Position numbers and translations under genes: made by a program. The notes under the pieces were generated by a model that saw only the letters and a list, made by a program, of their open reading frames with translations, did no database searches and was not told where the DNA came from. A stretch of 64,000 nt of DNA from Actinomycetospora endophytica (GTDB lineage Bacteria > Actinomycetota > Actinomycetes > Mycobacteriales > Pseudonocardiaceae), in the NCBI RefSeq assembly GCF_021026375.1, contig NZ_JAJNDB010000001.1, positions 1,798,001 to 1,862,000 of the forward strand, in the 5' to 3' direction. Of this stretch, positions 41,513 to 50,114 are shown in pieces (position 1 is the first letter of the stretch; every line of letters starts with the position of its first letter).

Positions 41513-43011
41513 GCAGCATCCAGGCCCCGGGCACCAAGGTCTTCGCGCAGACCGCGCTGCCCTCCTCGACCGCGAACCCGTCCACCTCGACGTGGTTCGC
41601 CGCCGGACCGACCCAGCGCGGTGCGGTCGGCACCCCGATCACGCTGAACTCGATGGCCGACTACGCCCACTTCTGCGGCCAGCGGACCCCGGCCACGGCG
41701 CTGTTCTACGACGCGCTGGAGCTGTTCTTCCGCGACGGCGGCACCCAGGCCCTGGTCTCGCGGCGGGTCGGCGGATCCGCGGCCACCGCGAGCCTGATGC
41801 TCAAGGACAAGGGCACCTCCGGCGGCCAGAACACCCTGCAGGTGCAGGCCAACTCGCCGGGCGCCTGGGGCAACCAGGTGACCGTCGAGGTCGACGCGGC
41901 GGGCACCAACGGCTTCACGCTGACCGTCTCCGGTCCCGGCGACACCGCAGGCACCACCTTCATCGAGGTCTCGCCGACGCTGTCGAGCCCGGCCGACGCG
42001 GTGAACTGGTCCTCGGCGAGCCGGTTCGTGACGATCTCCGACCAGGCCTCGTCGACGACCGCGCCGAACAACATCCCGGCGACGATTGCGGGCACCGCGC
42101 TGGCCCTGGGCGCCGACGACAACGGCTCGGTCACGGACACGACGATCGCCGCCGACCTCGCGGTGTTCGCTCAGGACTTCGGCCCCGGCCAGGTCTCGGT
42201 GCCCGGCGCGACGACCGACACCGCGCACCGGGCGATCCTGGTTCACGCCACCAGCAACAACCGGGTGGCGCTGCTCGACGCGGTGGACACCCCGGTCGCC
42301 AGCACGCTGCTCACCGAGGCCACCAACGCGGTGGCCAACGGCGTGGACCTGGGCCACGGCGGCATCTTCGCTCCCTGGGTGAAGATTCCCGGCGTCCCGG
42401 CGCAGGGCCCGATCCCGACTGCGCTGCGCACCGTCCCGCCGTGCGCGCTGGCCGCGGCCGGGTGCTCTCGGGTCGACGCCGCGGGCAATCCGAACGTCGC
42501 CCCCGCGGGCGACTCGGGTGTCTCCTCGTACGCCGTCGGGGTCACCCAGGTGTTCTCGGAGTCCGACCGCGCCAACCTCAACCAGGCGGGCGTGAACGTC
42601 GTCCGGTACTTCAACGGGGCCCAGCAGGTGAAGCTCTACGGCTTCCGGACGCTGAGCCAGGACCCGCTGCACATCCAGATGAACTGGGCCCGGCTGGACA
42701 TGGCCATCTTCTCCGACGCCGCGCGCATCGGTGAGCAGGTCGCCGGATGGGCGCAGATCGACGCCCGCGACCAGGTCTTCGCCGCGTTCAAGGGCGCGCT
42801 GACCGGGATGCTGTCGAACTACTGGATGGCGAACGCGCTCTACGGCGTCGACCCGTCCGATGCGTTCTCCGTCGACGTCGGTTCCGACGTGAACACGGTC
42901 GCGACCCGGCAGGCCGGGCAGATCAACGCGTCGATCGCGGTGAAGCGTTCCCCGGTCGGCGAGTTCGTCAACATCGGCGTCGTCTCGGTGCCGATCTCGC
43001 AGAACTTCTGA
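41509..43011 (+). CDS. Tail sheath protein
   Basis: A 500-residue contractile sheath subunit. Sheath signs are the N-terminal STSTWFAAGPTQRGAVGTPI, a beta-rich middle domain, LGHGGIFAPWVKIPGVPAQG with PCALAAAGCSRVDA, and the conserved C-terminal helix/strand pair NQAGVNVVRYFNGAQQVKLY to MALNWARLD-type residues. The end (KRSPVGEFVNIGVVSVP) is the strand-exchange arm. It shows that this phage has a contractile tail. ATG 41509 overlaps the previous stop. Confidence 0.92.
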   Translation: MSSIQAPGTKVFAQTALPSSTANPSTSTWFAAGPTQRGAVGTPITLNSMADYAHFCGQRTPATALFYDALELFFRDGGTQALVSRRVGGSAATASLMLKDKGTSGGQNTLQVQANSPGAWGNQVTVEVDAAGTNGFTLTVSGPGDTAGTTFIEVSPTLSSPADAVNWSSASRFVTISDQASSTTAPNNIPATIAGTALALGADDNGSVTDTTIAADLAVFAQDFGPGQVSVPGATTDTAHRAILVHATSNNRVALLDAVDTPVASTLLTEATNAVANGVDLGHGGIFAPWVKIPGVPAQGPIPTALRTVPPCALAAAGCSRVDAAGNPNVAPAGDSGVSSYAVGVTQVFSESDRANLNQAGVNVVRYFNGAQQVKLYGFRTLSQDPLHIQMNWARLDMAIFSDAARIGEQVAGWAQIDARDQVFAAFKGALTGMLSNYWMANALYGVDPSDAFSVDVGSDVNTVATRQAGQINASIAVKRSPVGEFVNIGVVSVPISQNF

Positions 43012-43024
43012 GAGCAGCTCGGTC

Positions 43025-43042
43025 GGCATTCCTAGGAATGCC
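43025..43042. repeat. Perfect 18-bp palindrome between sheath and tube genes
   Basis: GGCATTCCTAGGAATGCC is its own reverse complement with no loop. It lies 14 bp after the sheath stop and before the tube Shine-Dalgarno (GAGGAGG at about 43056). It could be a protein-binding dyad, or a transcript stem modulating sheath-to-tube stoichiometry. Confidence 0.6.
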
Positions 43043-43068
43043 CCGGCGCAACATGAGGAGGTCGGTCC

Positions 43069-43488
43069 ATGTCGACCGAGCAGATGTATCTCACCACCGT
43101 CCATATCGACGATCCAGCGTTCGGGGATCTGGGCGTGTGGGACAAGCGGACGGGTGGTGACACCCAGATCGCGGCGACCAAGCACCGTCCCGGCGGGATG
43201 GGCCCGGAGAAGACCTACCGCTCCCTGCCCACCTACTCCGACATCACCGTCACGCGGGTCATCGAGCCCGACCGCGGTGACTACGAGCTGTTCCGTCGGT
43301 TGAAGTCGGCCGCGGGCCGGGTCTACGGGACGGTCACCGAGCAGCCGCTCGACGACGACGGCCACCCGCAGGGTGACCCGTCGAGCTGGTACGGGCGCCT
43401 GGCCAACTGCAAGCCGGGCCAGACCGACTCGAACGGCACCGCGATCCGCTCGATGGAAGTCGACTTCCACGTCGAGACGATCACCTAA
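43069..43488 (+). CDS. Tail tube protein
   Basis: A 139-residue beta-rich protein directly after the sheath: LTTVHIDDPAFGDLGVWDKR, then RSLPTYSDITVTRVIEPDRG and SMEVDFHVETIT. Size, order and strand pattern fit the inner tube subunit of contractile tails. GAGGAGG precedes ATG 43069. Confidence 0.82.
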   Translation: MSTEQMYLTTVHIDDPAFGDLGVWDKRTGGDTQIAATKHRPGGMGPEKTYRSLPTYSDITVTRVIEPDRGDYELFRRLKSAAGRVYGTVTEQPLDDDGHPQGDPSSWYGRLANCKPGQTDSNGTAIRSMEVDFHVETIT

Positions 43489-43504
43489 GCGCGAGCACGG
43501 AAGG

Positions 43505-43514
43505 ACCCCTCTCA
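43505..43514 (+). repeat. Intergenic decamer ACCCCTCTCA, copy 2
   Basis: An exact copy of the decamer at 35750, here ending 3 nt before the ATG of the tail-assembly chaperone gene and following GGAAGG. It may overlap the translation-initiation region. Confidence 0.6.
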
Positions 43515-43517
43515 GCC

Positions 43518-44177
43518 ATGACCCACGCCCAGGGCGAGTTCGCCCCCACCTCTGCGGCGCTGGACATCCAGCCGTCCACGCCGCAGCCCTCGTCGCCGGA
43601 CGCTCCCGAGGCCGTGCGCTCCCCGCTGGGGAACCTGCGCGCGCAGCGAGAGGCCCGGCTCAAGAAGCTCTACCTGGACCTGCGGGTGCCCGGCTGGGGC
43701 GATGACCCCGAGCTGGACCCGCGGGTGTTCGTGTACGTGCGCTGCCGCCCGCTCAAGCCCTCCGAGCTGGCGGGCATCCAGGAGGCGCAGTCCAAGCGCG
43801 GCAAGAACGCGCAGGGCAAGCTCCCGAAGGACCAGATGGCCTGGATCGACCGGGCCAACGCCGACCTCATCGCCACGGCGTGCCTGGAGGTCTGGGCGTA
43901 CTCCGGTCCGGACGAGCCCGACCCGGCCACGCTCTCCGACGACGAGCGGCTCTCGCTCAACGCCGAGGACTGGCACGGCGCCAAGACCCGGTTCGACGGC
44001 GACCTCGCCGACGCGCTGGGCATGGAGCGGAACTTCGAGGGCAAGCCGCCCGCCGCGGTGGACGTGGTGCGCGGGCTGTTCCTGCACGACGGCGACGTCA
44101 TGCAGGCCGTCGAGCGGCTCACGAAGTGGTCGAACCTGCGCGCCAACCAGGAAGAGCAGGATTTTACGACTGGCTAG
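43518..44177 (+). CDS. Tail assembly chaperone, short (unshifted) form
   Basis: A 219-residue product with a disordered N-terminus, a beta part (KKLYLDLRVPGWGDDPELDP ... FVYVRCRPLK) and a helical part rich in Asp/Glu ending ANQEEQDFTTG. This is the G-like partner of a G/GT tail-assembly chaperone, located between tube and tape measure as in most long-tailed phages. Chaperones of this type coat the tape measure during tail assembly and are absent from the virion. Confidence 0.8.
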   Translation: MTHAQGEFAPTSAALDIQPSTPQPSSPDAPEAVRSPLGNLRAQREARLKKLYLDLRVPGWGDDPELDPRVFVYVRCRPLKPSELAGIQEAQSKRGKNAQGKLPKDQMAWIDRANADLIATACLEVWAYSGPDEPDPATLSDDERLSLNAEDWHGAKTRFDGDLADALGMERNFEGKPPAAVDVVRGLFLHDGDVMQAVERLTKWSNLRANQEEQDFTTG

Positions 44178-44386
44178 TCAATGAGTCGCCGGACATCGCG
44201 ATTGCCGCGTACGGGGCACGGCTGGGGATTCCCCCGGAGATGTACCTGACCGCCGAACGTGATGATGCGTCGATTCTGCGCGCGGTAGTTCAGCGAGCTC
44301 TCTACGACGATGCGGAACAACGCAAGCATGAAGTAGAGGCCACCGGTAAATCCGTCGCGCAGGAAGTCGCGAAACTTCTCGGCTAA
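43518..44386 (+). CDS. Tail assembly chaperone, -1 frameshift fusion form
   Basis: Near its end the first frame reads GAT TTT ACG (44160-44168). The -1 frame reads GGA TTT TAC and stays open to TAA at 44384-44386, adding FYDWLVNESPDIAIAAYGAR and a helical end (AQEVAKLLG). The T4 run at 44162-44165 lets Phe-tRNA slip from TTT to TTT, the expected site. The second part has no good start codon of its own. The fused GT-like product is about 289 residues. Confidence 0.75.
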
Positions 44387-44402
44387 GGGGGTGCGAGCCC
44401 CC

Positions 44403-47400
44403 ATGCCCGCCAACATCGAAGACGTCGGCATCCGTGTCGCTCTCATGGGTCGCGGTGACTACATCGCGTCGATGCGGGAGATGCAGAAGTCGCTCGACGA
44501 CTTCGTAGCCGCCAACAAGGCGGCTGGAACGTCGGCCAAGGGCATGGGGGTCTCCACCGACGAGTCCAAGGCGGCGGTGGACCGGCTCAAGGCCGCCACC
44601 CAGACCGCCATCGGGGCGCAGCGGGAGTACGAGGCCGCGCTCAAGCAGGCGGCCACGGCGGCCAAGGAGGCAGCCTCTAGCGACGACGCCGCGGCGCAGT
44701 CCCGCAAGCGGGCCGCCGACCAGCAGGTGACCAGCTCGAAGGCGGCGCGCGACGCAGCGCTGGCCGAGCAGCAGGTCGCCAAGGACGGCGTGAAGGCCGA
44801 GGAGGACCTGGCCGAGCGCACCCGGCTGGCCGGGGTCAAGAAGCAGTCCACCTGGGATTCGTTCAAGCAGACCGTGCTCGGGGCCTCGACCGGCATCACC
44901 GGTGCCTCGGCCGGGATCGCGGCCAAGGAGGCCGACAGCGCCGCGAAGATCGAAGCGGCCAACGTCCGCAAGAGCGCGTCCTGGGGTCAGGCCCTCAAGG
45001 CCTCGCAGATGTTCGCGGTCGGGCTCGGGGTGGCGCTGGTCGGCGTCTCAGCGACGACCATCAAGAGCGCCTCGGACTTCCAGGCCTCGATGGAGCGCAT
45101 CTCCACCCAGGCCAACGTCCCACAGGCAGCGATCAAGGGGCTCTCCGACGGCGTCCTCCAGCTCGCGGGCCAGGTCGGTGAGGATCCCGGGTCGCTGGCC
45201 GACGCGATGTATCACGTCCAGTCCTCGTTCGCCGGGGCCGGACTGTCTGCGCAGAAGTCGATGGACATCCTGCGGGTGGCCGCTGAGGGCGCCCGAATCG
45301 GCGGAGCGAACCTCGTCGACGTCACCAACGCCATGGACGCCGCGATCGTCTCCGGCATTCCCGGCGTGCAGGATTACAACAAGGCGATGGGTGCGCTGAA
45401 TGCCACCGTCGGTGCCGGTGACATGAGCATGCAGAACCTGGCCGAGGCGCTGGGTACTGGTGCGCTCGCGGTCATCAAGAACTACGGCGTCACCATGAAC
45501 GACGCCTCGGCCGCGCTGGCGGTATTCGGTGACAACAACATCCGGGGCGCCCAGGCCGGTACCCAGCTTCGGATGTCGGTGCAGGCGTTGTCGACGCCGA
45601 CGAAGGCCGGAGTCGCGGACCTGGCGAAGCTGGGAATGACCCAGAAGCAGCTCGCCGATGACATGCGCACCGGTGGCCTCAACAAGGCAATGATCGACCT
45701 GAACACGCACATGCAGAAGGCAGGTATCACCGGCGACAAGACCGGCCAGTTCATCACCGAGGCATTCGGCAAGAAGGCCGGTACCGGCATCGCGGTGCTG
45801 ATGGGGCAGTTCGATCGCTTCCAGCAGAAGCTCGGTGAGGTCGACAAGGGCGCGAACACCTTCGCTCAGTCGTGGGCCGGAACCCAGGCCACCTTCCAGG
45901 GAAAGCTCAAGGACATGGAGGCCGGGGCTCAGGCCACCGGCATCAAGATCGGCATGGCGCTGCTACCCATCGCCGGGAAGGTCCTCGACGTCTTCACCTG
46001 GGCGTTCTCCGGCGTCGGCCGGGTGCTCGACTGGCTCGGCGACCACAAGTGGGCCGTGATCGGCATCGGGGCCGCGATCGGCACGGCCCTGATTCCCGCC
46101 CTGATCGCGGCCACGATCGCCACCTGGAACTTCACGGTGGCGCTGCTGGCCAACCCGTTCACCTGGATCGTCATCGGGGTCGGGCTCGTCGTGGCCGCCA
46201 TCGCCTGGCTGGCCATGAACTGGGGCACCGTCACGAAGGCGGTCGGGGCGGCCTGGCATTGGCTCTACGACAACGCCGTGAAGCCGGTGACCGACGCCAT
46301 CGGTACGGCCTGGCACGCGGTCTACACCAACGTGATCAAGCCGGTCGGTGACTTCTTCGCCTCGACCTTCCGGGCCATCGGTGCCGCGGGCTCGTGGCTC
46401 TGGCACAACGCGCTGGAGCCCGCGTTCAACGGCATCGTGACGGTCCTCAAGTGGGCCGGGGCGATCATCTTCACGATCCTCGTCGCGCCGTTCGTGCTGG
46501 CGTTCAACCTGATCAAGGGTCCGGCGCTGATCTTCTGGCACAACGTCATCGAGCCGATGGCTCACGGCGTCGCCGCGGCGTTCATCTGGCTCTGGAACAA
46601 CGGCGTCCTGCCGGTCGCGAACTGGATCGGCGACAAGTGGAACTGGCTCTACAACAACGTCTTGCGACCGGTCGGTCAATGGATCGTCGACCGGCTGCAC
46701 GACACCGGTGCCGGATTCCAATGGTTGTGGAACAACGCCGTCGTTCCGGTGGCCAACTGGATCGGTGACAAGTGGCATTGGCTGCACGACAATGTCATGC
46801 GGCCGGTCGGCCAATGGATCATAGATCGACTGCACGATCTCGGCGCCGTTTTCGAGTGGCTGTGGAACAACGCCGTTCTGCCGGTGATCAACTGGATCTC
46901 CGACAAGTGGCATTGGCTGCACGACTCGGTGATGAAGCCGGTCGGCGACGCGATCGGCACCGTGATCCACGACGTCGGTCAGGCGTTCTCGAACGTCGTC
47001 GACTGGATCAGCCGTACCTGGCAGACGATCAAGGACATCGTCTCGGTGCCGGTGCACTTCGTGGTCGACACCGTCTACGGCAAGGGCATCAAGCCCACCT
47101 GGGACGCCATCGCCGGAGTCTTCGGGCTGCCGAAGGCCCCCGCGGCCCCAGGCTTCGCCACCGGCGGTGTGGCCGGGGACCCGGTCTACGCCGACTCGGG
47201 GGCGGTGATGCCCGGCTACGCGCCGGGGATCGACTCGATCCACGCCATGGTCTCGCCCGGCGAGGCGATCATGGTTCCGGAGTGGACCAGGATCATGCGG
47301 GGGCTGTTCGGTCCGAACGCCATCGACATGATGAACATGGCGGCGATGGGTGGGCGGGCCGGGCCGATGGGCAACGTCGGCGGGCTCGCGTTCGCTGCCG

Positions 47401-48398
47401 GTGGCGCCGTCGGCGACCTCCCGGCGGTGCCGCTGCCGCGGCCCGGACCCAGCGTCGGGATCGCGCAGTCGGCGCTGTCGATGTTCTCCAACCTGTTCAA
47501 CATCCCGCAGCTGATCACCGACCCGAAGGGCTACTTCACCAGCCTCTTCCGCCCGGTCACCGACCCGCTCAACGGGATGGGGACGTCGCGGTTCATGGAG
47601 GCCATGAAGGACGTCCCCGGCAAGGCGATCGACGGCATCGTCGCCAAGGTCAAGGACTGGCTGTCGTCGATGATGTCCGGCGGTGCAGCGATGGGACCCG
47701 AGTCCGCGTCGCACGCCCTCGACATCGTCAACGCCGCCAAGGCCAAGGGCCTGCACCACGACGCCGCGGTCATCGCCCTGATGACCGGCATGCAGGAGTC
47801 CGGCATCCGGGTGCTGGCCAACCCGGCCGTCCCGGCGTCGATGGCTCTGCCGCACGACGGGGTGGGCCATGACCACGACTCGGTCGGCATCTTCCAGCAG
47901 CGCCAGAGCTGGGGGCCGACGCCGCTGCTGATGAACCCGTTCGGTAGCGCTGAGCTGTTCTACAACAAGCTCGGCGGCGGTCCCTACGGGGACTTCGGCT
48001 CCGCGGCCCAACGGGTGCAGGTCTCGGCGTTCCCCGGGGCCTACTCGAAGTGGCAGGGACAGGCGACCGCGCTCGCCGGTCCGACGTTCGCCGGTGGCGG
48101 CATCGTCGGCCTGCCCTTCGGGGGAGCGCGCGCAGTCGGCGGCTCGATCAGCCCGGGGGCGTCCTACTGGGTCGGCGAGCAGGGGCCCGAGCTGGTCACG
48201 CCGAACGTCCCGGGGATGGTCATCCCGTCCTCGGGCTCGGAGTCGGTCGCCGAGGGCTCCGGGTTCACGCCCGGCCCGCGGGTGGTCTTCGAGAACGGGG
48301 CCATCCAGATCAGCGGGGTCACCGACCCCGTGATGGCGGCCAACGCCGCGGCCAACGCGGTGGCCAAGCGGGTCTCGGACTCGATCGCCCGCCAGTAA
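44403..48398 (+). CDS. Tape measure protein with C-terminal muramidase-like domain
   Basis: A 1331-residue protein that sets tail length. Order: N-terminal Ala/Lys coiled coil (60-160), TMP core (about 195-540), a hydrophobic segment IGIGAAIGTALIPALIAATI continuing to about 606, and Trp-rich repeats. Three repeats are near-identical 45-residue units (about 727-861) with WLWNNAVVPVANWIGDKWHW. The last part (about 1102-1220) is the actinophage transglycosylase-like domain with MTGMQESGIRVLANPAVP and GVGHDHDSVGIFQQ, probably cutting peptidoglycan on entry. ATG 44403 is chosen; GTG 44391 has no room for a ribosome site. Its N-terminus follows the chaperone by 16 bp. Confidence 0.92.
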   Translation: MPANIEDVGIRVALMGRGDYIASMREMQKSLDDFVAANKAAGTSAKGMGVSTDESKAAVDRLKAATQTAIGAQREYEAALKQAATAAKEAASSDDAAAQSRKRAADQQVTSSKAARDAALAEQQVAKDGVKAEEDLAERTRLAGVKKQSTWDSFKQTVLGASTGITGASAGIAAKEADSAAKIEAANVRKSASWGQALKASQMFAVGLGVALVGVSATTIKSASDFQASMERISTQANVPQAAIKGLSDGVLQLAGQVGEDPGSLADAMYHVQSSFAGAGLSAQKSMDILRVAAEGARIGGANLVDVTNAMDAAIVSGIPGVQDYNKAMGALNATVGAGDMSMQNLAEALGTGALAVIKNYGVTMNDASAALAVFGDNNIRGAQAGTQLRMSVQALSTPTKAGVADLAKLGMTQKQLADDMRTGGLNKAMIDLNTHMQKAGITGDKTGQFITEAFGKKAGTGIAVLMGQFDRFQQKLGEVDKGANTFAQSWAGTQATFQGKLKDMEAGAQATGIKIGMALLPIAGKVLDVFTWAFSGVGRVLDWLGDHKWAVIGIGAAIGTALIPALIAATIATWNFTVALLANPFTWIVIGVGLVVAAIAWLAMNWGTVTKAVGAAWHWLYDNAVKPVTDAIGTAWHAVYTNVIKPVGDFFASTFRAIGAAGSWLWHNALEPAFNGIVTVLKWAGAIIFTILVAPFVLAFNLIKGPALIFWHNVIEPMAHGVAAAFIWLWNNGVLPVANWIGDKWNWLYNNVLRPVGQWIVDRLHDTGAGFQWLWNNAVVPVANWIGDKWHWLHDNVMRPVGQWIIDRLHDLGAVFEWLWNNAVLPVINWISDKWHWLHDSVMKPVGDAIGTVIHDVGQAFSNVVDWISRTWQTIKDIVSVPVHFVVDTVYGKGIKPTWDAIAGVFGLPKAPAAPGFATGGVAGDPVYADSGAVMPGYAPGIDSIHAMVSPGEAIMVPEWTRIMRGLFGPNAIDMMNMAAMGGRAGPMGNVGGLAFAAGGAVGDLPAVPLPRPGPSVGIAQSALSMFSNLFNIPQLITDPKGYFTSLFRPVTDPLNGMGTSRFMEAMKDVPGKAIDGIVAKVKDWLSSMMSGGAAMGPESASHALDIVNAAKAKGLHHDAAVIALMTGMQESGIRVLANPAVPASMALPHDGVGHDHDSVGIFQQRQSWGPTPLLMNPFGSAELFYNKLGGGPYGDFGSAAQRVQVSAFPGAYSKWQGQATALAGPTFAGGGIVGLPFGGARAVGGSISPGASYWVGEQGPELVTPNVPGMVIPSSGSESVAEGSGFTPGPRVVFENGAIQISGVTDPVMAANAAANAVAKRVSDSIARQ

Positions 48399-48418
48399 TC
48401 GCACGAGCCCGAGGGGGT
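48397..48418 (+). repeat. 22-bp imperfect repeat, copy 1
   Basis: Runs AATCGCACGAGCCCGAGG then GGGT, just after the tape-measure stop and ending 4 bp before ATG 48423. It recurs with 3 mismatches at 50087-50108, immediately before the hub gene. The two copies bracket the LysM gene and the SLATT-like cargo gene. Confidence 0.5.
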
Positions 48419-48422
48419 CGAG

Positions 48423-49328
48423 ATGGCGCCGGACGTCTACGCCACGCCGATCGACCCCCCGGGCCCGGCGGTCGGCTTCCGGCTGCTCGGGGACGGCAAG
48501 ATCTCGGACTACAGCTCGGGCGGGTACGCCTGGACCGCGGTCGACCGATCGCACCGGCAGCCCTACGTCGAGTACACCTCGGACCTGCTCGCCCAGATCG
48601 AACTCCCGCTGATGCTCGACGGGATCAGCACGAACACCGCGGTCAACAACACCTCGGTCGAGCCCCAGGTGGCCGCGATCAAGTCCTGGCGCAAGCCCAA
48701 CGCCTCGACCGGCAAGGGCACCGTGCTCTCGCTGACCGGCCCGGTGGACACCGTCGGAATCTCCGGCTGGGTGGTCATGTCGCTCTCGCTCGACGAGGCC
48801 ATCCGCGCGAGCAACGGGGTGCGGATCCAGCAGAAGCTCACGCTGACGCTGATGGAGTACACCGACACCAACTCGGCCCTGACCGCCTCTCCGGCGGCCG
48901 AGGCCTCGGTGTCGCTGCCCTACCCGTTCAACATGCTCAGCCCGCAGCTGCAGGGCCTGGCGGGCCAGTACACCGGCAACCTCGCCGAGCTGGCCGCGCA
49001 GTTCTCCTCGAACCTGTCCGGGCTGCAGGAGTACGTCGCCCAGAACGGGCCCTCGCTGGCCAAGCTGGCCAACGCGGTGCCCCAGCTCCAGCAGCAGGTC
49101 CACGACGAGCTGGCTCAGCTGGCCGCGGCGCTGCCCTCGGTGCTGGCGACGCTGCCGACCTCGACAACCACCACGCACCGGGTCGTGGTGGCCAAGCCCG
49201 GCGACACGCTGGAGAAGATCGCGCAGCGGGAACTAGGGGATTGGCGCAAGTGGCCCGCCCTAGCAACGATCAACAGTCTGCGGGACCCCGACCTAATCTA
49301 CGTCGGTCAGAAGATCCTGCTTCCTTGA
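48423..49328 (+). CDS. LysM-domain baseplate protein
   Basis: A 301-residue protein. Residues 30-165 are beta-rich (IELPLMLDGISTNTAVNNTS, VVMSLSLDEAIRASNGVRIQ). A helical spacer with LSGLQEYVAQNGPSLAKLAN follows. The C-terminal LysM (about 257-301: HRVVVAKPGDTLEKIAQREL, then the YVGQKILLP end) binds glycans or joins hub subunits. Such proteins join the tape measure to the hub in contractile tails. Confidence 0.83.
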   Translation: MAPDVYATPIDPPGPAVGFRLLGDGKISDYSSGGYAWTAVDRSHRQPYVEYTSDLLAQIELPLMLDGISTNTAVNNTSVEPQVAAIKSWRKPNASTGKGTVLSLTGPVDTVGISGWVVMSLSLDEAIRASNGVRIQQKLTLTLMEYTDTNSALTASPAAEASVSLPYPFNMLSPQLQGLAGQYTGNLAELAAQFSSNLSGLQEYVAQNGPSLAKLANAVPQLQQQVHDELAQLAAALPSVLATLPTSTTTTHRVVVAKPGDTLEKIAQRELGDWRKWPALATINSLRDPDLIYVGQKILLP

Positions 49329-49409
49329 CTCTGGTAGACCCGGGACCGGTGAATCTACTCTGCTCCTCACGCGGCGGACGGGTGACCGCTGAAAAGGAGC
49401 TGGTGGATA

Positions 49410-50039
49410 GTGGGGGATGACGGTCAGGGTAAGAAGGGGAGGCCTCGGCGTAGGCCTATCCGCTCCTCGGATGACTGGCGGCACTCCGAGGGCCTGTTAA
49501 ATACCCAATGGCGACAATCGGTGTCTCAGCGTCCGCAGTCGCTTGGGGGCCGCTACGGCGGATCCGTTTACGGATACGACCCTACTGTGAAAGCCGTGTT
49601 CGACTATCGGTCGGAGTACGTGAGGGACGCCAAGGACGGCGTCGGTAACGCACGGAGACGCGCTGCCCGCTTCACCCTTCTCTACTGGGTCCTGCGGCTC
49701 GGTGTGATCACTTGCGGAGCCCTAGTCGCGATCTTTAGCGCGGCGCAGCTTCCGCTGTGGCTAGTTGGAACGTGTGGTGCACTCGCGGCAGCGGCTGAGG
49801 CCGTGCTCATTGCCGCGAACCTCCAGCAGCGGTCTGTCGTGTGCGGTCTGCTCGCGGACGAGATGAGCGCAGAACTTAGGTCCTATGAACTTCAAGTCGG
49901 CCCCTACAAAGACGACACCAGAATCGAAAATCTGCACGAAAAGATCGAGGACCTGAGACGTAAGGCGTCAACCGAGAAGTTCCGACTCGACAGCGCTCCG
50001 GAGAGAGGTTCCGACGAGTCGAGCAGCTCGGCTAAGTAG
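49410..50039 (+). CDS. DUF4231/SLATT-like two-helix membrane protein (cargo gene)
   Basis: A 209-residue protein. The basic N-terminus (about 60 residues) is followed by a helix with FDYRSEYVRDAKDGVGNARR, two adjacent transmembrane helices (YWVLRLGVITCGALVAIFSA and LWLVGTCGALAAAAEAVLIA), and a cytoplasmic helix with LLADEMSAELRSYELQVGPY plus a charged end. This is the DUF4231/SLATT layout, whose members are predicted membrane effectors of defence systems. Its base composition is lower in GC than the flanking baseplate genes, and it interrupts the LysM-hub pair. AAGGAG lies 10 nt before GTG 49410. The family call is by layout, not alignment. Confidence 0.65.
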   Translation: MGDDGQGKKGRPRRRPIRSSDDWRHSEGLLNTQWRQSVSQRPQSLGGRYGGSVYGYDPTVKAVFDYRSEYVRDAKDGVGNARRRAARFTLLYWVLRLGVITCGALVAIFSAAQLPLWLVGTCGALAAAAEAVLIAANLQQRSVVCGLLADEMSAELRSYELQVGPYKDDTRIENLHEKIEDLRRKASTEKFRLDSAPERGSDESSSSAK

Positions 50040-50086
50040 CGGCACCTGAGAGGCCTAACCCAGAACGCTCCTGCCTTCGCGGGCTA

Positions 50087-50108
50087 AATCGCACGGCCCC
50101 GAGGGAGT
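50087..50108 (+). repeat. 22-bp imperfect repeat, copy 2
   Basis: Runs AATCGCACGGCCCCGAGG then GAGT, 19 of 22 identical to 48397-48418, ending 6 bp before ATG 50115 of the hub gene. As with copy 1 it lies directly in front of a baseplate gene. Confidence 0.5.
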
Positions 50109-50114
50109 TGGCTC

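Noticed and set aside
45963-49178. 1071-codon minus-strand open frame across the tape measure
   Set aside because: Antisense shadow of a clear tape measure gene; Arg/Gly/Val-rich with no domain.
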